NCBI GenBank assembly: GCA_947486575.1
Contig: CANKUB010000037.1
Coordinates: 1 to 37,415, forward strand
Source: Betaproteobacteria bacterium
GTDB taxonomy: Bacteria > Pseudomonadota > Gammaproteobacteria > Burkholderiales > SG8-41
Length of the DNA: 37,415 nt
Direction of reading: 5' to 3'
Made by a program: the position numbers and the translations under genes. The notes beneath the pieces were generated by a model. The model was not told the origin of the DNA. It ran no database searches and saw only the letters and a list, made by a program, of their open reading frames with translations. Each line of letters opens with the position of its first letter. Position 1 is the stretch's first letter. Positions 15,291 through 24,394 of this stretch are shown one piece after another.

Positions 15291-18114
15291 GATGGCGAGG
15301 CTCACCGGAACCAAACAAATTCGATACACAGCGTCCGCACAACGACGCATGTTCAGTGTTGGCACCCACATCTGCGCGGTAATGCCAGCAACGCTCGCAC
15401 TTGGCATGCGTGCTCGCGCTGACGCTGATGCTTGCAGCTCCCGGGTGCAGAGACGCGCGCGAGGTAATCATTACAAAGCGCAAATCGTCACCGAGTGACG
15501 CCAGTAAATCATGTGTCTCGCCTTGTGCATGCAAATCCAGTTCGCCTGCCAGCGATGAGCCGATCTTGCCTGCCGCACGCAGCGTTTCGAGTTCTTTTTG
15601 TACGTCGGAACGCAGTGCGCGCAATTTCGTCCAGCGTTCGCGCAACACATCCGCATCACGCGGCAAAGCGAGCTGATACCACGTCTGCTCAAAGACGCTG
15701 GTGTCAGATTTCTGAATGGTTGCCCATACTTCTTCAGCAGTGAACGAGAGTATCGGCGCCATCAGCCGCGTCAGCGCTTGTGTGATGTGGTACAGCGCGT
15801 TTTGCGCCGCGCGCCGCGCAGGCCCGGCAGCCGGTGCGGTGTAAAGCCGATCTTTCAGAATATCAAGATAAAACCCGCCGAGGTCTTCCGAGCAGAACGA
15901 TTGCAGCCGCTGCGCGACTTGATGAAACTCATAGCTGCCGTAGTGTCCGGGCGATTTCGGATCACGCACGCCGGACTCGGATGGCGTCAGTGCCATCTGC
16001 AAATCGTGCGTCATCACCCAGGCGTAGCGATCAATCTCCAGCCACTGGTCAATCGGCAGCGCATCGCGTGTGATGTCAAAATCCGCCAGATTGGAAAGCA
16101 AAAACCGCAGTGTGTTACGAATGCGCCGGTAGGATTCCACCACGCGCTTGAGAATTTCATTCGAGATCGAAAGTTCGCCGGAATAATCCGTCGCTGCCAC
16201 CCACAGACGCAGAATGTCCGCGCCCAATTCATCCATCACCTTTTGTGGCGCAACAACGTTGCCCTTGGACTTGCTCATTTTGCGGCCACTGCCATCGACC
16301 ACAAAACCGTGCGTGAGCAGGGCGCGATACGGCGGCTGGCCATCGGTCATGCAACTCACCAGCAGCGACGAGTGAAACCAGCCCCGATGCTGATCGGAGC
16401 CTTCAAGATATAAATCTGCCGGATACGCCAACGCATCTTTGTGCGAATTACGCAGCACGGTAAAGTGCGTCGAGCCGGAATCAAACCACACATCCAGCGT
16501 GTCTTTGATTTTTTCGTAGTGTACCGCTTCGGCACCCAGCAATTCTTCCGCTGTGATGGCCTGCCACGCTTCGATACCGCTTTTTTCAACGCGTTGCGCT
16601 ACCAGCTCCAGCAGCTCCAGCGTGCGCGGATGCAGCGCGCCGGTTTCTTTGGAGATGAAGAACGGCATCGGCACGCCCCACTGACGCTGACGCGACAACG
16701 TCCAGTCAGGTCGATTGGCGATCATGCCGTGCAACCGCGCCTGCCCCCATGCAGGGTAAAACTTGGTGTTCTCCACCCCGCGCAACGCGGTAGTACGCAA
16801 CGATTCTTTCGGCGTCTCGCCCTGCCAACCCTGGGTTTCATCCATTCCCGCAAACCACTGCACGGTGGCGCGATAAATGATCGGCGTCTTGTGGCGCCAG
16901 CAATGCATGTAGCTGTGTTCGTTTTTCGCCTGATTGAACAGCACACCTTTTTCTTCGAGATGCGCAACAATCTTCGGGTTGGCCTTCCAGATCATCTCGC
17001 CACCAAACAGCGACAACGACGGGGCGTATTTGCCGTCGCCCATCACCGGAGTGAGGATGTCCACGTCTTTCATGCCGTAACGGCGGCAGGACTGAAAGTC
17101 TTCAATGCCATACGCCGGCGCGGAATGCACAATGCCGGTACCGGTATCGAGCGTGACGTAATCGCCCAGGTAAATCGGCGATAGCCGATCGTAGAACGGA
17201 TGCCTGAAATTGAGTAATTCCAGCGCGGCGCCTTTGCACGTTGCAAGGGTTTTGCCGGTTAGATTGAATCGCGCAAGACACGTCGCCTGCAATTCCGCAG
17301 CGAGGATGAGCAACCCTCGCTCGGTATCCACCAGGTTGTAATCAAACTCCGGATGCGCGTTTAACGCCTGATTGCCCGGTAGCGTCCACGGCGTTGTGGT
17401 CCAGATCACGATATAGCCGGGCTTGTCCGGCAACGCCGACAGGCCAAACGCCTTGGCAATTTTTTCAGTTTCTACAAACGGAAAGCCCACATCAACCGCC
17501 ACATCTTTGCGATCTTCATATTCAACTTCGGCCTCGGCCAGCGCCGAGCCGCAATCGAAGCACCAGTTGACCGGTTTCAACCCGCGATAAACGTAGCCTT
17601 TTTCCAGCAACTTGCCGAGCGTGCGAATCTCGTCGGCCTCATTGCCATAAGCCATTGTTAAATAAGGGTTTTCCCAATCACCCAAAACGCCCAGCCGGAT
17701 AAAATCCTGCTTCTGCCGTTCGATCTGCTCGGTGGCATAGGCGCGGCACAACTGCTGCGTTTCGGCCGTCGGCAGATGTTTGCCGTGCTTCTTCTCGATC
17801 TGCACTTCAATCGGCATGCCGTGACAGTCCCACCCCGGCACGTACGGCGCATCAAAGCCCGACAACGACTTTGATTTGACGATGATGTCTTTCAGAATCT
17901 TGTTGACTGCATGGCCAATATGAATATCGCCATTGGCATACGGTGGGCCGTCATGCAGTACAAATTTAGGCCGGCCTTTGCTCGCCGTACGAATGCGCTC
18001 ATAGAACTTGCGTTCCTGCCAGTTCTTGAGCATCAGCGGTTCGCGTTTCGCCAAATCACCGCGCATCGGGAACGGCGTGTCGGGGAGATTCAGTGTGTGT
18101 TTGTAATCAGTCAT
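15283..18114 (-). CDS. ileS: Isoleucyl-tRNA synthetase
   Basis: A 943-residue class I aminoacyl-tRNA synthetase, full length for the bacterial type. The HIGH motif is at 65-68 ([11 protein letters not shown]) and KMSKS at 612-616. The editing (CP1) domain lies between them ([18 protein letters not shown]). A C-terminal zinc site has Cys906, Cys909, Cys926 and Cys929. The start [20 protein letters not shown] is typical. The ribosome-binding region (GGTGA about 11 nt upstream) falls within the left inverted repeat of the GxxExxY cassette that separates ileS from ribF. It overlaps lspA. Confidence 0.97.
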   Translation of the reverse strand: MTDYKHTLNLPDTPFPMRGDLAKREPLMLKNWQERKFYERIRTASKGRPKFVLHDGPPYANGDIHIGHAVNKILKDIIVKSKSLSGFDAPYVPGWDCHGMPIEVQIEKKHGKHLPTAETQQLCRAYATEQIERQKQDFIRLGVLGDWENPYLTMAYGNEADEIRTLGKLLEKGYVYRGLKPVNWCFDCGSALAEAEVEYEDRKDVAVDVGFPFVETEKIAKAFGLSALPDKPGYIVIWTTTPWTLPGNQALNAHPEFDYNLVDTERGLLILAAELQATCLARFNLTGKTLATCKGAALELLNFRHPFYDRLSPIYLGDYVTLDTGTGIVHSAPAYGIEDFQSCRRYGMKDVDILTPVMGDGKYAPSLSLFGGEMIWKANPKIVAHLEEKGVLFNQAKNEHSYMHCWRHKTPIIYRATVQWFAGMDETQGWQGETPKESLRTTALRGVENTKFYPAWGQARLHGMIANRPDWTLSRQRQWGVPMPFFISKETGALHPRTLELLELVAQRVEKSGIEAWQAITAEELLGAEAVHYEKIKDTLDVWFDSGSTHFTVLRNSHKDALAYPADLYLEGSDQHRGWFHSSLLVSCMTDGQPPYRALLTHGFVVDGSGRKMSKSKGNVVAPQKVMDELGADILRLWVAATDYSGELSISNEILKRVVESYRRIRNTLRFLLSNLADFDITRDALPIDQWLEIDRYAWVMTHDLQMALTPSESGVRDPKSPGHYGSYEFHQVAQRLQSFCSEDLGGFYLDILKDRLYTAPAAGPARRAAQNALYHITQALTRLMAPILSFTAEEVWATIQKSDTSVFEQTWYQLALPRDADVLRERWTKLRALRSDVQKELETLRAAGKIGSSLAGELDLHAQGETHDLLASLGDDLRFVMITSRASLHPGAASISVSASTHAKCERCWHYRADVGANTEHASLCGRCVSNLFGSGEPRHHA

Positions 18115-18124
18115 TTTTTAAAAA

Positions 18125-18164
18125 TCACCGCAAAGGCGCAAAGACGCAAAGTTGACGCAAAGAA
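18125..18164. repeat. Left inverted repeat arm of the GxxExxY cassette
   Basis: The 40-bp arm starts TCACCGCAAAGGCGCAAAGA and continues with two more CGCAAAG units. It matches the reverse complement of 18566-18605 with four mismatches. It lies just upstream of the ileS start and supplies its leader sequence. Confidence 0.9.
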
Positions 18165-18166
18165 GC

Positions 18167-18556
18167 TCAAAGATTATTCACGATGCGTTTGATGCCTTTG
18201 CGCATAATGTCTACATTAAAATTTAGCAACAACCCCAGCCTGAAACGATTGGCCTTCAGATACGTTAGCATCTGCGCCATGTGTATCGGCTCAATGCGCT
18301 CCACAGATTTCAACTCCAAAACCAATTCGCTTTCAACAAACATATCCAGTCTGTACGAATTGGGAATTACCAACGACTTGTACTGTAGCGGCATACCAAC
18401 CTACTCCGTTACCTCCAACTGCGCTTGCCGAAGCTCCCACGCCAAGCACTGCTGGTACGCCGACTCCAACAATCCCGGTCCAAGTATCCGATGCACCTCG
18501 ATTGCGCAGCCAATAACAACATTGCTGATTCGGTTAAGCTCGTCCTCCTGAATCAT
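18167..18556 (-). pseudogene. GxxExxY family protein, interrupted by an in-frame TAG
   Basis: Read on the minus strand from the ATG at 18554-18556, the frame gives a family N-terminus (IGCAIEVHRILGPGLLESAY, with the G28-x-x-E31-x-x-Y34 motif). It reaches TAG at codon 52 (18401-18403) and continues in the same frame with the family C-terminus (YRLDMFVESELVLELKSVER, then LLNFNVDIMRKGIKRIV). Total length of about 129 codons is normal for GxxExxY proteins, whose function is unknown. A CAG to TAG change would explain the stop. A possible restart ATG at 18392-18394 has GGAG about 9 nt upstream, so a 75-residue C-terminal product could still be made. The start overlaps the ribF stop (ATGA). Confidence 0.85.
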
Positions 18557-19521
18557 GGGTAGGTTTTCTTTGCGTTTCCTTTGCGTCTTTGCGCCTTTGC
18601 AGTGAAGTAGGTTTTAGCATTCTGCACATCCAACGCAATCTGCCGCTTCAAAGTATCCAGATCCGCGTATTTCGCTTCATCGCGCAGCTTGTGCAGAAAA
18701 TCCACGCGCAGTTGCTGCCCATAAATTTCTTGATTGAAATCAAATAGATACACTTCAAGTACAGGCGCTGCGCCCTGCGCCTTTACGGTCGGCCGCACAC
18801 CCAGACTGGCCGCACCGCGCACAACACCCGCCGCCGCGCCAGACACCTCCACCGCAAAGATGCCCGCGAGCGGAGCGCAATTACGTTTCATCTGCACGTT
18901 TGCAGTCGGAAAACCCAGCGTGCGGCCGAGCTGATCACCGCGTACCACGCGCCCGCTGATGCTGTACGCGCGCCCCAGGTATCTTGCCGCCTTGGCCAAG
19001 TCACCGGCGGCCAGCGCGTCGCGCACTGCCGTGCTTGATACGCGAATGCCTTCGACCATGACACTCGGCAGCGCCTGCACTTCAAAACCCAATCGCGGCG
19101 CTTCCTGCTTGAGCATCACAAAATCGCCCGCGCGGCGCGAGCCAAAACGAAAATCGTCACCCACCTGCAACCACTTCACACCAAGCCCGCGCACCAGCAC
19201 GCGCTCGATAAAATCCTGCGCAGCGATTTGCGCAAACGCATAATTAAATCGGCACACATGCACGTGATTCACGCCTGCCGCTTCCAGCCATGACAGCTTT
19301 TCGCGCAATGAGGTCAACCGCGCAGGTGCCTTATCAGGCGCAAAAAATTCGCGTGGCTGCGGCTCGAAAATCATTACGCAGGCCGGCACATTGAGCCGGC
19401 GTGCGGCACGCGCGAGTTCATCCAGCATTGCGCGATGCCCTAAATGGACACCGTCGAAATTGCCGATGGTCAGTGCAACCGGAGAGTTGGCGGCGGCGGG
19501 AATGCCACGGGTAACGCGCAT
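18553..19521 (-). CDS. ribF: Bifunctional riboflavin kinase / FAD synthetase RibF
   Basis: A 322-residue protein that turns riboflavin into FMN and then FAD. The N-terminal adenylyltransferase domain has TIGNFDGVHLGHR (HxGH at 26-29) and the VGDDFRFGSRRAGD region. The C-terminal kinase domain starts around 180 with GRVVRGDQLGRTLGFPTANV. The last residues, FTAKAQRRKGNAKK, are encoded by an inverted repeat arm and are not part of the family; the ancestral C-terminus was probably ...NAKTYP. The stop overlaps the GxxExxY start. Position upstream of ileS and lspA is the common proteobacterial arrangement. Confidence 0.96.
   Translation of the reverse strand: MRVTRGIPAAANSPVALTIGNFDGVHLGHRAMLDELARAARRLNVPACVMIFEPQPREFFAPDKAPARLTSLREKLSWLEAAGVNHVHVCRFNYAFAQIAAQDFIERVLVRGLGVKWLQVGDDFRFGSRRAGDFVMLKQEAPRLGFEVQALPSVMVEGIRVSSTAVRDALAAGDLAKAARYLGRAYSISGRVVRGDQLGRTLGFPTANVQMKRNCAPLAGIFAVEVSGAAAGVVRGAASLGVRPTVKAQGAAPVLEVYLFDFNQEIYGQQLRVDFLHKLRDEAKYADLDTLKRQIALDVQNAKTYFTAKAQRRKGNAKKTYP
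18566..18605. repeat. Right inverted repeat arm, embedded in the 3' end of ribF
   Basis: Reverse-complement partner of 18125-18164. It encodes RibF residues 306-319. The 9-bp string GTAGGTTTT occurs at 18559-18567 and again at 18607-18615, directly around this arm. That is the arrangement expected from a target-site duplication of an inserted piece of about 39 bp. Confidence 0.9.
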
Positions 19522-19578
19522 GGCGAAATCAAGCGTAAAAGCTTGAATTATAGCGTGTTTTCACTCTAAAGCCGTAAC

Positions 19579-21141
19579 TTACCCGGCCTTCTCAATGGGC
19601 TTTCCGGTGGCTTCATACCGCGCAAAATCCCGCAAGCGGAATCCCATCAACCACAAGGCGGCAAAATAAACGCCAGCGCCCAGCGTGACCACGCCTACCA
19701 ACCACAACACACGCACGGTCGCTGATGCCATCACCCAGCGTTGCGGCTCGCCCGCAGCAAACCACAACGCCGCTGCCATCAGCAACACCGCTACCAGCAG
19801 CTTGCCCAGGAATGAGCCCCAGCCCGGCTGTGGCTGATGAATCGCATGCCTGCGCAACTGGTAATACAACAAGCCCGCATTCAGACACGAACCCAGCGCA
19901 GTCGCCAGCGCCAACCCAGCATGCGCCAATGGCCCGATAAAAACCAGGTTAAGCAACTGCGTAATCACCAGCGCAACCACCGCCACTTTCACCGGCGTGC
20001 GTATATTTTGCCGCGCATAAAACGCCGGTGCCAGCACCTTGACCAGGATCAATCCGAGCAATCCGCCACTATAGGCCATCAGGGCTGCGCGTGTAGCCAG
20101 CGCATCGGCGTTGGAAAACGCTCCATGCATGAACAACGTGGTAATCAGCGGCATTGCCAGTATGGCCAACCCTACAGCAGCCGGTACCGTCAGCAAAAAC
20201 GTCAACCGCAAGCCCCAATCAAGCAGCGCCGAGTATTCCGAGCCAGATTTATTCGCATAATGCTTGGACAAACTCGGCAGCAGAATCGTGCCCAGCGCCA
20301 CGCCCAGCATGCCCGCTGGAAACTCCATCAGACGATCGGCGTAATACAGCCACGATACACTGCCGGTCACCAGAAACGAGGCAAAAATCACGTTCAGCAG
20401 CAGGCTGATCTGCCCTACCGAGACACCAAATAAAGCGGGCACCATTTGCCGCAACACACGCCGCACACCCGCATGCCGGAAGTTCAGCTTAAAGCGCGGC
20501 AACATGCGCAGCCGCATCAAAAACGGCACCTGAAGCGCGAGTTGCAGTACACCGCCGGTGAACACCGCCCAGGCCAGTGCTTTCGCCGGTGGATCGAAAT
20601 AAGGCGTAAGCCACAACACAAATGCAATGAACGACAGGTTCAGCAGAACCGGCGTAAATGCCGGCACCGCAAAACGGCCAAAGGTATTCAGTATGCCGCC
20701 CGCAAACCCGGTCAGCGAAATAAACAGAATGTACGGAAACGTAATCCGCAGCAAGTCGACCGTAAGGTTGAACTTGTCCGGGCTTTTGATAAAACCCGGC
20801 GCACTGACGTAGATCACGTAGGGCGCGGCCAGCACGCCCAGCAACGTGACGAGGAATAACACCAGCGCCAACATGCCGGACACGTAATCGAGCAGATCAT
20901 GCAACTCGCCTTCGCCCTGGCGGTTTTTGTATTCGCCCATAATTGGCACGAACGCCTGCGAAAACGCGCCTTCGGCGAACAGGCGGCGCAAAAAATTGGG
21001 GATTTTGAACGCCACCCAGAAGGCGTCGGTGGCCAAACCCGCACCGAAAACACGTGCAATCAGCGCGTCACGCACATAACCCAGGATGCGCGACAGCAAC
21101 GTCATGCTGCTGATAGTGCCCAGCGCTTTCAGTAAGCTCAT
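19579..21141 (-). CDS. murJ: Lipid II flippase MurJ
   Basis: A 520-residue polytopic inner-membrane protein of the MATE-like MVF family that flips lipid II across the membrane for peptidoglycan synthesis. The N-terminus MSLLKALGTISSMTLLSRIL, then GYVRDALIARVFGAG and KIPNFLRRLFAEGAFSQAF, are hallmark MurJ segments containing the conserved Arg residues of the central cavity. About 14 hydrophobic segments follow. It is divergent from rpsT across 155 nt and lies 57 nt before ribF, which may share its transcript. murJ next to rpsT is a common order in this group. Confidence 0.96.
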   Translation of the reverse strand: MSLLKALGTISSMTLLSRILGYVRDALIARVFGAGLATDAFWVAFKIPNFLRRLFAEGAFSQAFVPIMGEYKNRQGEGELHDLLDYVSGMLALVLFLVTLLGVLAAPYVIYVSAPGFIKSPDKFNLTVDLLRITFPYILFISLTGFAGGILNTFGRFAVPAFTPVLLNLSFIAFVLWLTPYFDPPAKALAWAVFTGGVLQLALQVPFLMRLRMLPRFKLNFRHAGVRRVLRQMVPALFGVSVGQISLLLNVIFASFLVTGSVSWLYYADRLMEFPAGMLGVALGTILLPSLSKHYANKSGSEYSALLDWGLRLTFLLTVPAAVGLAILAMPLITTLFMHGAFSNADALATRAALMAYSGGLLGLILVKVLAPAFYARQNIRTPVKVAVVALVITQLLNLVFIGPLAHAGLALATALGSCLNAGLLYYQLRRHAIHQPQPGWGSFLGKLLVAVLLMAAALWFAAGEPQRWVMASATVRVLWLVGVVTLGAGVYFAALWLMGFRLRDFARYEATGKPIEKAG

Positions 21142-21217
21142 GATTTAAAGTGGGTTTTCTGAAATAAACCCACAGATGTGCGGCAATTCACCGCAAGCGC
21201 AGCGGGCAAGGTATTCC

Positions 21218-21246
21218 TTGCAAAAAGCCTTAAAAATCCGTATCAT
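21218..21246 (+). promoter_or_regulatory. Sigma70 promoter of rpsT
   Basis: TTGCAA (21218-21223) and TATCAT (21241-21246) are separated by exactly 17 nt. They are followed by a C/T-rich leader and the rpsT start 50 nt downstream. The match and position are good for a ribosomal protein promoter. Confidence 0.6.
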
Positions 21247-21296
21247 CGCGCTCTTTTTCTTCCCCCGGATTTTCTCCCCCGAACGGAGTGTAACAG

Positions 21297-21560
21297 ATGG
21301 CCAATATTGCATCAGCGCGTAAAGCCGCGCGGCAAAGTGAAAAACGTCGCCAGCACAATGCGAGCTTACGCTCCAGACTGCGCACGGCGATCAAAGATGT
21401 GGTGAAAGCGATTGAAGCAGGCGATAAAACCGCTGCCAAATCGATTTATCAGCATGCCACCAGCACCATCGATATCATTGCTGACAAGAACATCATTCAC
21501 AAGAACAAGGCGGCGCGTCATAAGAGCCGCTTGTCAGCTGCCGTCAAAGCAATGGCGTAA
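21297..21560 (+). CDS. rpsT: 30S ribosomal protein S20
   Basis: An 87-residue, strongly basic, helical protein starting [20 protein letters not shown], the universal S20 opening, and ending [18 protein letters not shown]20 binds 16S rRNA early in small-subunit assembly. GGAG lies about 9 nt upstream of the ATG. It has its own promoter, is divergent from murJ and converges with the DUF3579 gene 17 nt later. Confidence 0.98.
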   Translation: MANIASARKAARQSEKRRQHNASLRSRLRTAIKDVVKAIEAGDKTAAKSIYQHATSTIDIIADKNIIHKNKAARHKSRLSAAVKAMA

Positions 21561-21577
21561 TTAGCCAGCTTTAGCGT

Positions 21578-21943
21578 TCAGGCGGTGATGGGCTCGGGGC
21601 GCGGTTCAAGGCGTCCGGGCCGTAAAGTGAGTTCGTTGTCACGGGCAAACGACATCAAAAATTTATAGGCCGCCGGGTCAAGCGCCTCCAGTTTGCAATC
21701 CACTACCACGCAGGTCGTACCCGTCACGATGACCGGCTTGAGATAGGGTGAATAGCTTAACTGCCGGTCTTCGCCAAACACCGACATCATGCCGCAAAGA
21801 CGCTCCGCCCAGTCGCTGGGGCGAAATTTTTCACCGGCAGCGGTAACACCCTGAATCACAATTTCGGCTGCGCCGTCGAACATGGAATCCGGTGTTTGTG
21901 CTTGACTGGACGACGTAGATACGGAAGGCACTGGAAGCAGCAT
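21578..21943 (-). CDS. DUF3579 family protein
   Basis: A 121-residue protein with the DUF3579 core EIVIQGVTAAGEKFRPSDWA, then ERLCGMMSVFGEDRQLSYSP and a C-terminal FLMSFARDNELTLR. The family is largely betaproteobacterial and of unknown function; it commonly lies between rpsT and arginine genes, as here. The start could instead be the ATG at 21881-21883 (MFDGAAEIV), which would give 101 residues closer to the family core. Neither start has a strong ribosome binding site. It is divergent from argD. Confidence 0.88.
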   Translation of the reverse strand: MLLPVPSVSTSSSQAQTPDSMFDGAAEIVIQGVTAAGEKFRPSDWAERLCGMMSVFGEDRQLSYSPYLKPVIVTGTTCVVVDCKLEALDPAAYKFLMSFARDNELTLRPGRLEPRPEPITA

Positions 21944-22019
21944 GTGGCAAGTTTACCAGAGCCCTATTGACGAAAACGGCTGAAACTGAAGGAAATACCG
22001 GCTGTAATCAAGATTTCAC

Positions 22020-22047
22020 TTGCGCGGGTAGACCTTGCGGGTAGAAT
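22020..22047 (+). promoter_or_regulatory. Possible sigma70 promoter of the argD-argF-argG cluster
   Basis: TTGCGC (22020-22025) and TAGAAT (22042-22047) are 16 nt apart, in the gap between the divergent DUF3579 and argD genes. The predicted transcript would begin near 22054 and carry the palindrome at 22072-22095 in its leader. Confidence 0.4.
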
Positions 22048-22071
22048 TACCTGACAAGCAAGACGGCAAAT

Positions 22072-22095
22072 ACACGGCAACTGTAGTTGCCGTGT
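22072..22095 (+). promoter_or_regulatory. 24-bp perfect palindrome in the argD leader
   Basis: ACACGGCAACT and AGTTGCCGTGT pair over 11 bases around a GT centre. In RNA it would form a stable hairpin about 60 nt upstream of the argD start. No T-run follows it, so it is not a simple terminator. It could be an operator for a dimeric regulator or an mRNA structure controlling argD. It does not resemble an ARG box, which is AT-rich. Confidence 0.5.
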
Positions 22096-22157
22096 TTACT
22101 TTGAGCAGGCCACAGGGGTAACTTTCAGTGGCCATTCGTTTTTTTGGAGGTGCTGAT

Positions 22158-23348
22158 ATGTCACATTTGATGAATACATACGCCAGACTTCCCGTTGCTT
22201 TTACGCGCGGCGAAGGGGTGTGGCTGTACGACGCTCAGGGCAAGCGTTATCTCGACGCACTTGCAGGCGTAGCGGTCAACGCCCTTGGCCACAGTCACCC
22301 AAAACTGGTCGCCGCGCTACGCGATCAGGTCGGCAAACTCATCCACACCTCAAACATTTATCACATTGAGGCGCAGGAAAAACTCGCGGACAAAATCGCT
22401 CAACTGTCCGGCATGGACACGGTATTTTTCTGCAACTCCGGCGCCGAAGCCAACGAAGCCGCCATCAAGATTGCGCGTTACTACGGCCACAAAAAGGGCA
22501 TCGAAAACCCGAATATCGTAGTGCTCGAAAAATCCTTCCACGGTCGCACGCTGGCCACGCTGTCGGCCACCGGCAGCCGCAAAGTGCAAGCCGGCTTCGA
22601 GCCGCTGGTATCAGGCTTTGTGCGCGTACCGTTTGATGATCTCGAAGCCGTGCGGCGTGTCGCCGCATCGAACAAAAACGTCGTAGCCATCCTCGCTGAA
22701 CTGGTGCAGGGCGAAGGCGGCGTTTGCGTATGCGGCAGCGGCTATCTGAAAGGCCTGCGTGAGATTTGTGATGCCAACGGCTGGCTGTTGATGCTCGACG
22801 AAGTGCAAACCGGCATCGGTCGCACCGGCACGATGTTTGGATTTCAGCATTACGGTGTAACGCCGGACGTGATGACACTCGCCAAGGGTCTCGGCGGCGG
22901 TGTGCCCATTGGCGCGTGTGTGGCTAAAGGCACGGCAGCCAGCTTGTTCCAGCCTGGCAGTCACGGCTCCACCTTCGGTGGCAACATACTGGCCAGCACG
23001 GCAGGGCTGACCACGCTGGACATCGTCGAAACGGAACACCTTTGCCAGAACGCCACAGCCATGGGCGAACACATCCGCGCCAGTCTCAAGCGCACTCTGG
23101 CAGAAACGCCCGGCGTAAAGGAAATTCGCGGTCAGGGCCTGCTGATCGGCATTGAGCTCGACCGCCCCTGCGGCGAACTGGTCAAGACCGGGCTGGATGC
23201 GGGGCTGTTGATCAACGTCACAGCCGATAACGTGGTTCGCCTGGTGCCGCCGCTGATTATTTCGCGTGCGGAAGCCGATCAGCTCGTCAATGAGCTTACA
23301 CCGCTTATCCGCTCATTTCTGATGAAGCCCGCGCCTGCAGCTGCATAG
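22158..23348 (+). CDS. argD: Acetylornithine aminotransferase
   Basis: A 396-residue class III PLP aminotransferase that interconverts N-acetylglutamate semialdehyde and N-acetylornithine in arginine synthesis; many homologues also act on succinyldiaminopimelate in lysine synthesis. Visible marks are FFCNSGAEANEAAIKIAR, SFHGRTLATLSATG, the cofactor-binding LMLDEVQTGIGRTG and the Schiff-base lysine K243 in TLAKGLGGGVPIGA. TGGAGG lies 7 nt before the ATG at 22158, so this start is chosen over an in-frame one at 22128. It heads argD-argF-argG, with argF 38 nt downstream. Confidence 0.95.
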   Translation: MSHLMNTYARLPVAFTRGEGVWLYDAQGKRYLDALAGVAVNALGHSHPKLVAALRDQVGKLIHTSNIYHIEAQEKLADKIAQLSGMDTVFFCNSGAEANEAAIKIARYYGHKKGIENPNIVVLEKSFHGRTLATLSATGSRKVQAGFEPLVSGFVRVPFDDLEAVRRVAASNKNVVAILAELVQGEGGVCVCGSGYLKGLREICDANGWLLMLDEVQTGIGRTGTMFGFQHYGVTPDVMTLAKGLGGGVPIGACVAKGTAASLFQPGSHGSTFGGNILASTAGLTTLDIVETEHLCQNATAMGEHIRASLKRTLAETPGVKEIRGQGLLIGIELDRPCGELVKTGLDAGLLINVTADNVVRLVPPLIISRAEADQLVNELTPLIRSFLMKPAPAAA

Positions 23349-23386
23349 TGACGCAGCGTCATACTATTTTCAGCCGTTGAACTGCG

Positions 23387-24331
23387 ATGACCATTCGCCA
23401 TTATCTTCAATTCAATGATTTCACGCGCACCGAATACGAGTATGTATTTGGACGTGCGCGCTGGATCAAGGAACAGTTCAAAAACTACAAGCCGTACCTG
23501 CCGTTGCACGACCGCACGCTGGCGATGATCTTCGAGAAGCACTCGACCCGCACCCGGGTCTCATTCGAAGCCGGCATGCTGCAAATGGGGGGCACGGTGA
23601 TCAATCTGTCGTCACGCGACACCCAGCTCTCGCGTGGCGAGCCGATTGAAGATGTTGCGCGCGTCATCACACGCATGGTCGACGCGGTGATGATCCGCAC
23701 CTTTGAGCAGACCATCATCGAAAAATTTGCCACGCACTCGCGCGTGCCAGTCATCAACGGTTTGACCAACGAATATCACCCATGCCAGATTCTCGCGGAT
23801 ATTTTTACGTTTATCGAACATCGCGGCAGCATTCAAGGCAAAACCATCGCCTGGATCGGCGACTCCAATAACGTATGTAACACTTGGCTACAGGCGGCGG
23901 AAGTACTGGATTTCAACGTGCATGTGTCAACGCCGCCTGGCTATGAAGTCGAAGCCGAACGCGCGGGACTGTACGGCGACGCCCATTACGAAGAATTTGC
24001 TGATCCGATGGATGCCACCAAAGACGCAGACCTGATCACCACCGACGTGTGGACCAGTATGGGCCAGGAGGCGGAAAACGAAGAACGCAAGCGCGATTTC
24101 GCCGACTGGCGCGTCGATGCCGACATGATGCACGCCGCCAGAAAAGACGCGCTGTTCATGCACTGCCTGCCCGCACATCGTGGAGAGGAAGTCACCGCAG
24201 AAGTAATCGACGGCCCGCAGAGCGTAGTCTGGGACGAAGCTGAAAATCGGTTGCATGCGCAAAAAGCATTGCTCGAATTTCTGCTAATGCCGCGCGTGAC
24301 GGATGCCGATCCGTCACAAAAACTGTTCTGA
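23387..24331 (+). CDS. argF: Ornithine carbamoyltransferase
   Basis: A 314-residue anabolic-type enzyme that makes citrulline from ornithine and carbamoyl phosphate. The carbamoyl phosphate loop STRTR is at 53-57 (FEKHSTRTRVSFEAGM), the second-site motif is YHPCQILAD, and the ornithine-binding HCLPAHRGEEV is near the C-terminus. The length is normal. It lies 38 nt after argD and 63 nt before argG, in one direction, and is probably cotranscribed. No strong Shine-Dalgarno is visible before the ATG. Confidence 0.97.
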   Translation: MTIRHYLQFNDFTRTEYEYVFGRARWIKEQFKNYKPYLPLHDRTLAMIFEKHSTRTRVSFEAGMLQMGGTVINLSSRDTQLSRGEPIEDVARVITRMVDAVMIRTFEQTIIEKFATHSRVPVINGLTNEYHPCQILADIFTFIEHRGSIQGKTIAWIGDSNNVCNTWLQAAEVLDFNVHVSTPPGYEVEAERAGLYGDAHYEEFADPMDATKDADLITTDVWTSMGQEAENEERKRDFADWRVDADMMHAARKDALFMHCLPAHRGEEVTAEVIDGPQSVVWDEAENRLHAQKALLEFLLMPRVTDADPSQKLF

Positions 24332-24394
24332 TTTTTCCTCGCAACACCCTTGGCAGTAATCCCATAACCCATTGTTTTTATTGAGTATTTTTAA

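Larger units (their letters stand above)
18125..18605. mobile_element. Inverted-repeat-bounded GxxExxY cassette inserted between ribF and ileS
   Basis: A 481-bp unit consists almost wholly of two 40-bp inverted repeat arms (18125-18164 and 18566-18605, 36 of 40 identical) and one GxxExxY gene (18167-18556), only 2 bp and 9 bp from the arms. The arms are built from a GCAAAG/CGCAAAGA motif. It splits the ribF-ileS-lspA gene order. No transposase is encoded, so it would be a non-autonomous or hitchhiking element. Its mobility is inferred from structure, not shown. Confidence 0.6.

Noticed and set aside
15598-16413. A 271-codon plus-strand open frame across ileS
   Set aside because: Antisense to a conserved synthetase, with Arg/His/Gln-rich low-information translation.
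18401-18403. TAG in the GxxExxY gene as a pyrrolysine codon
   Set aside because: Pyrrolysine is not expected in this group and the residue is not in a known Pyl position; a CAG to TAG mutation is simpler.
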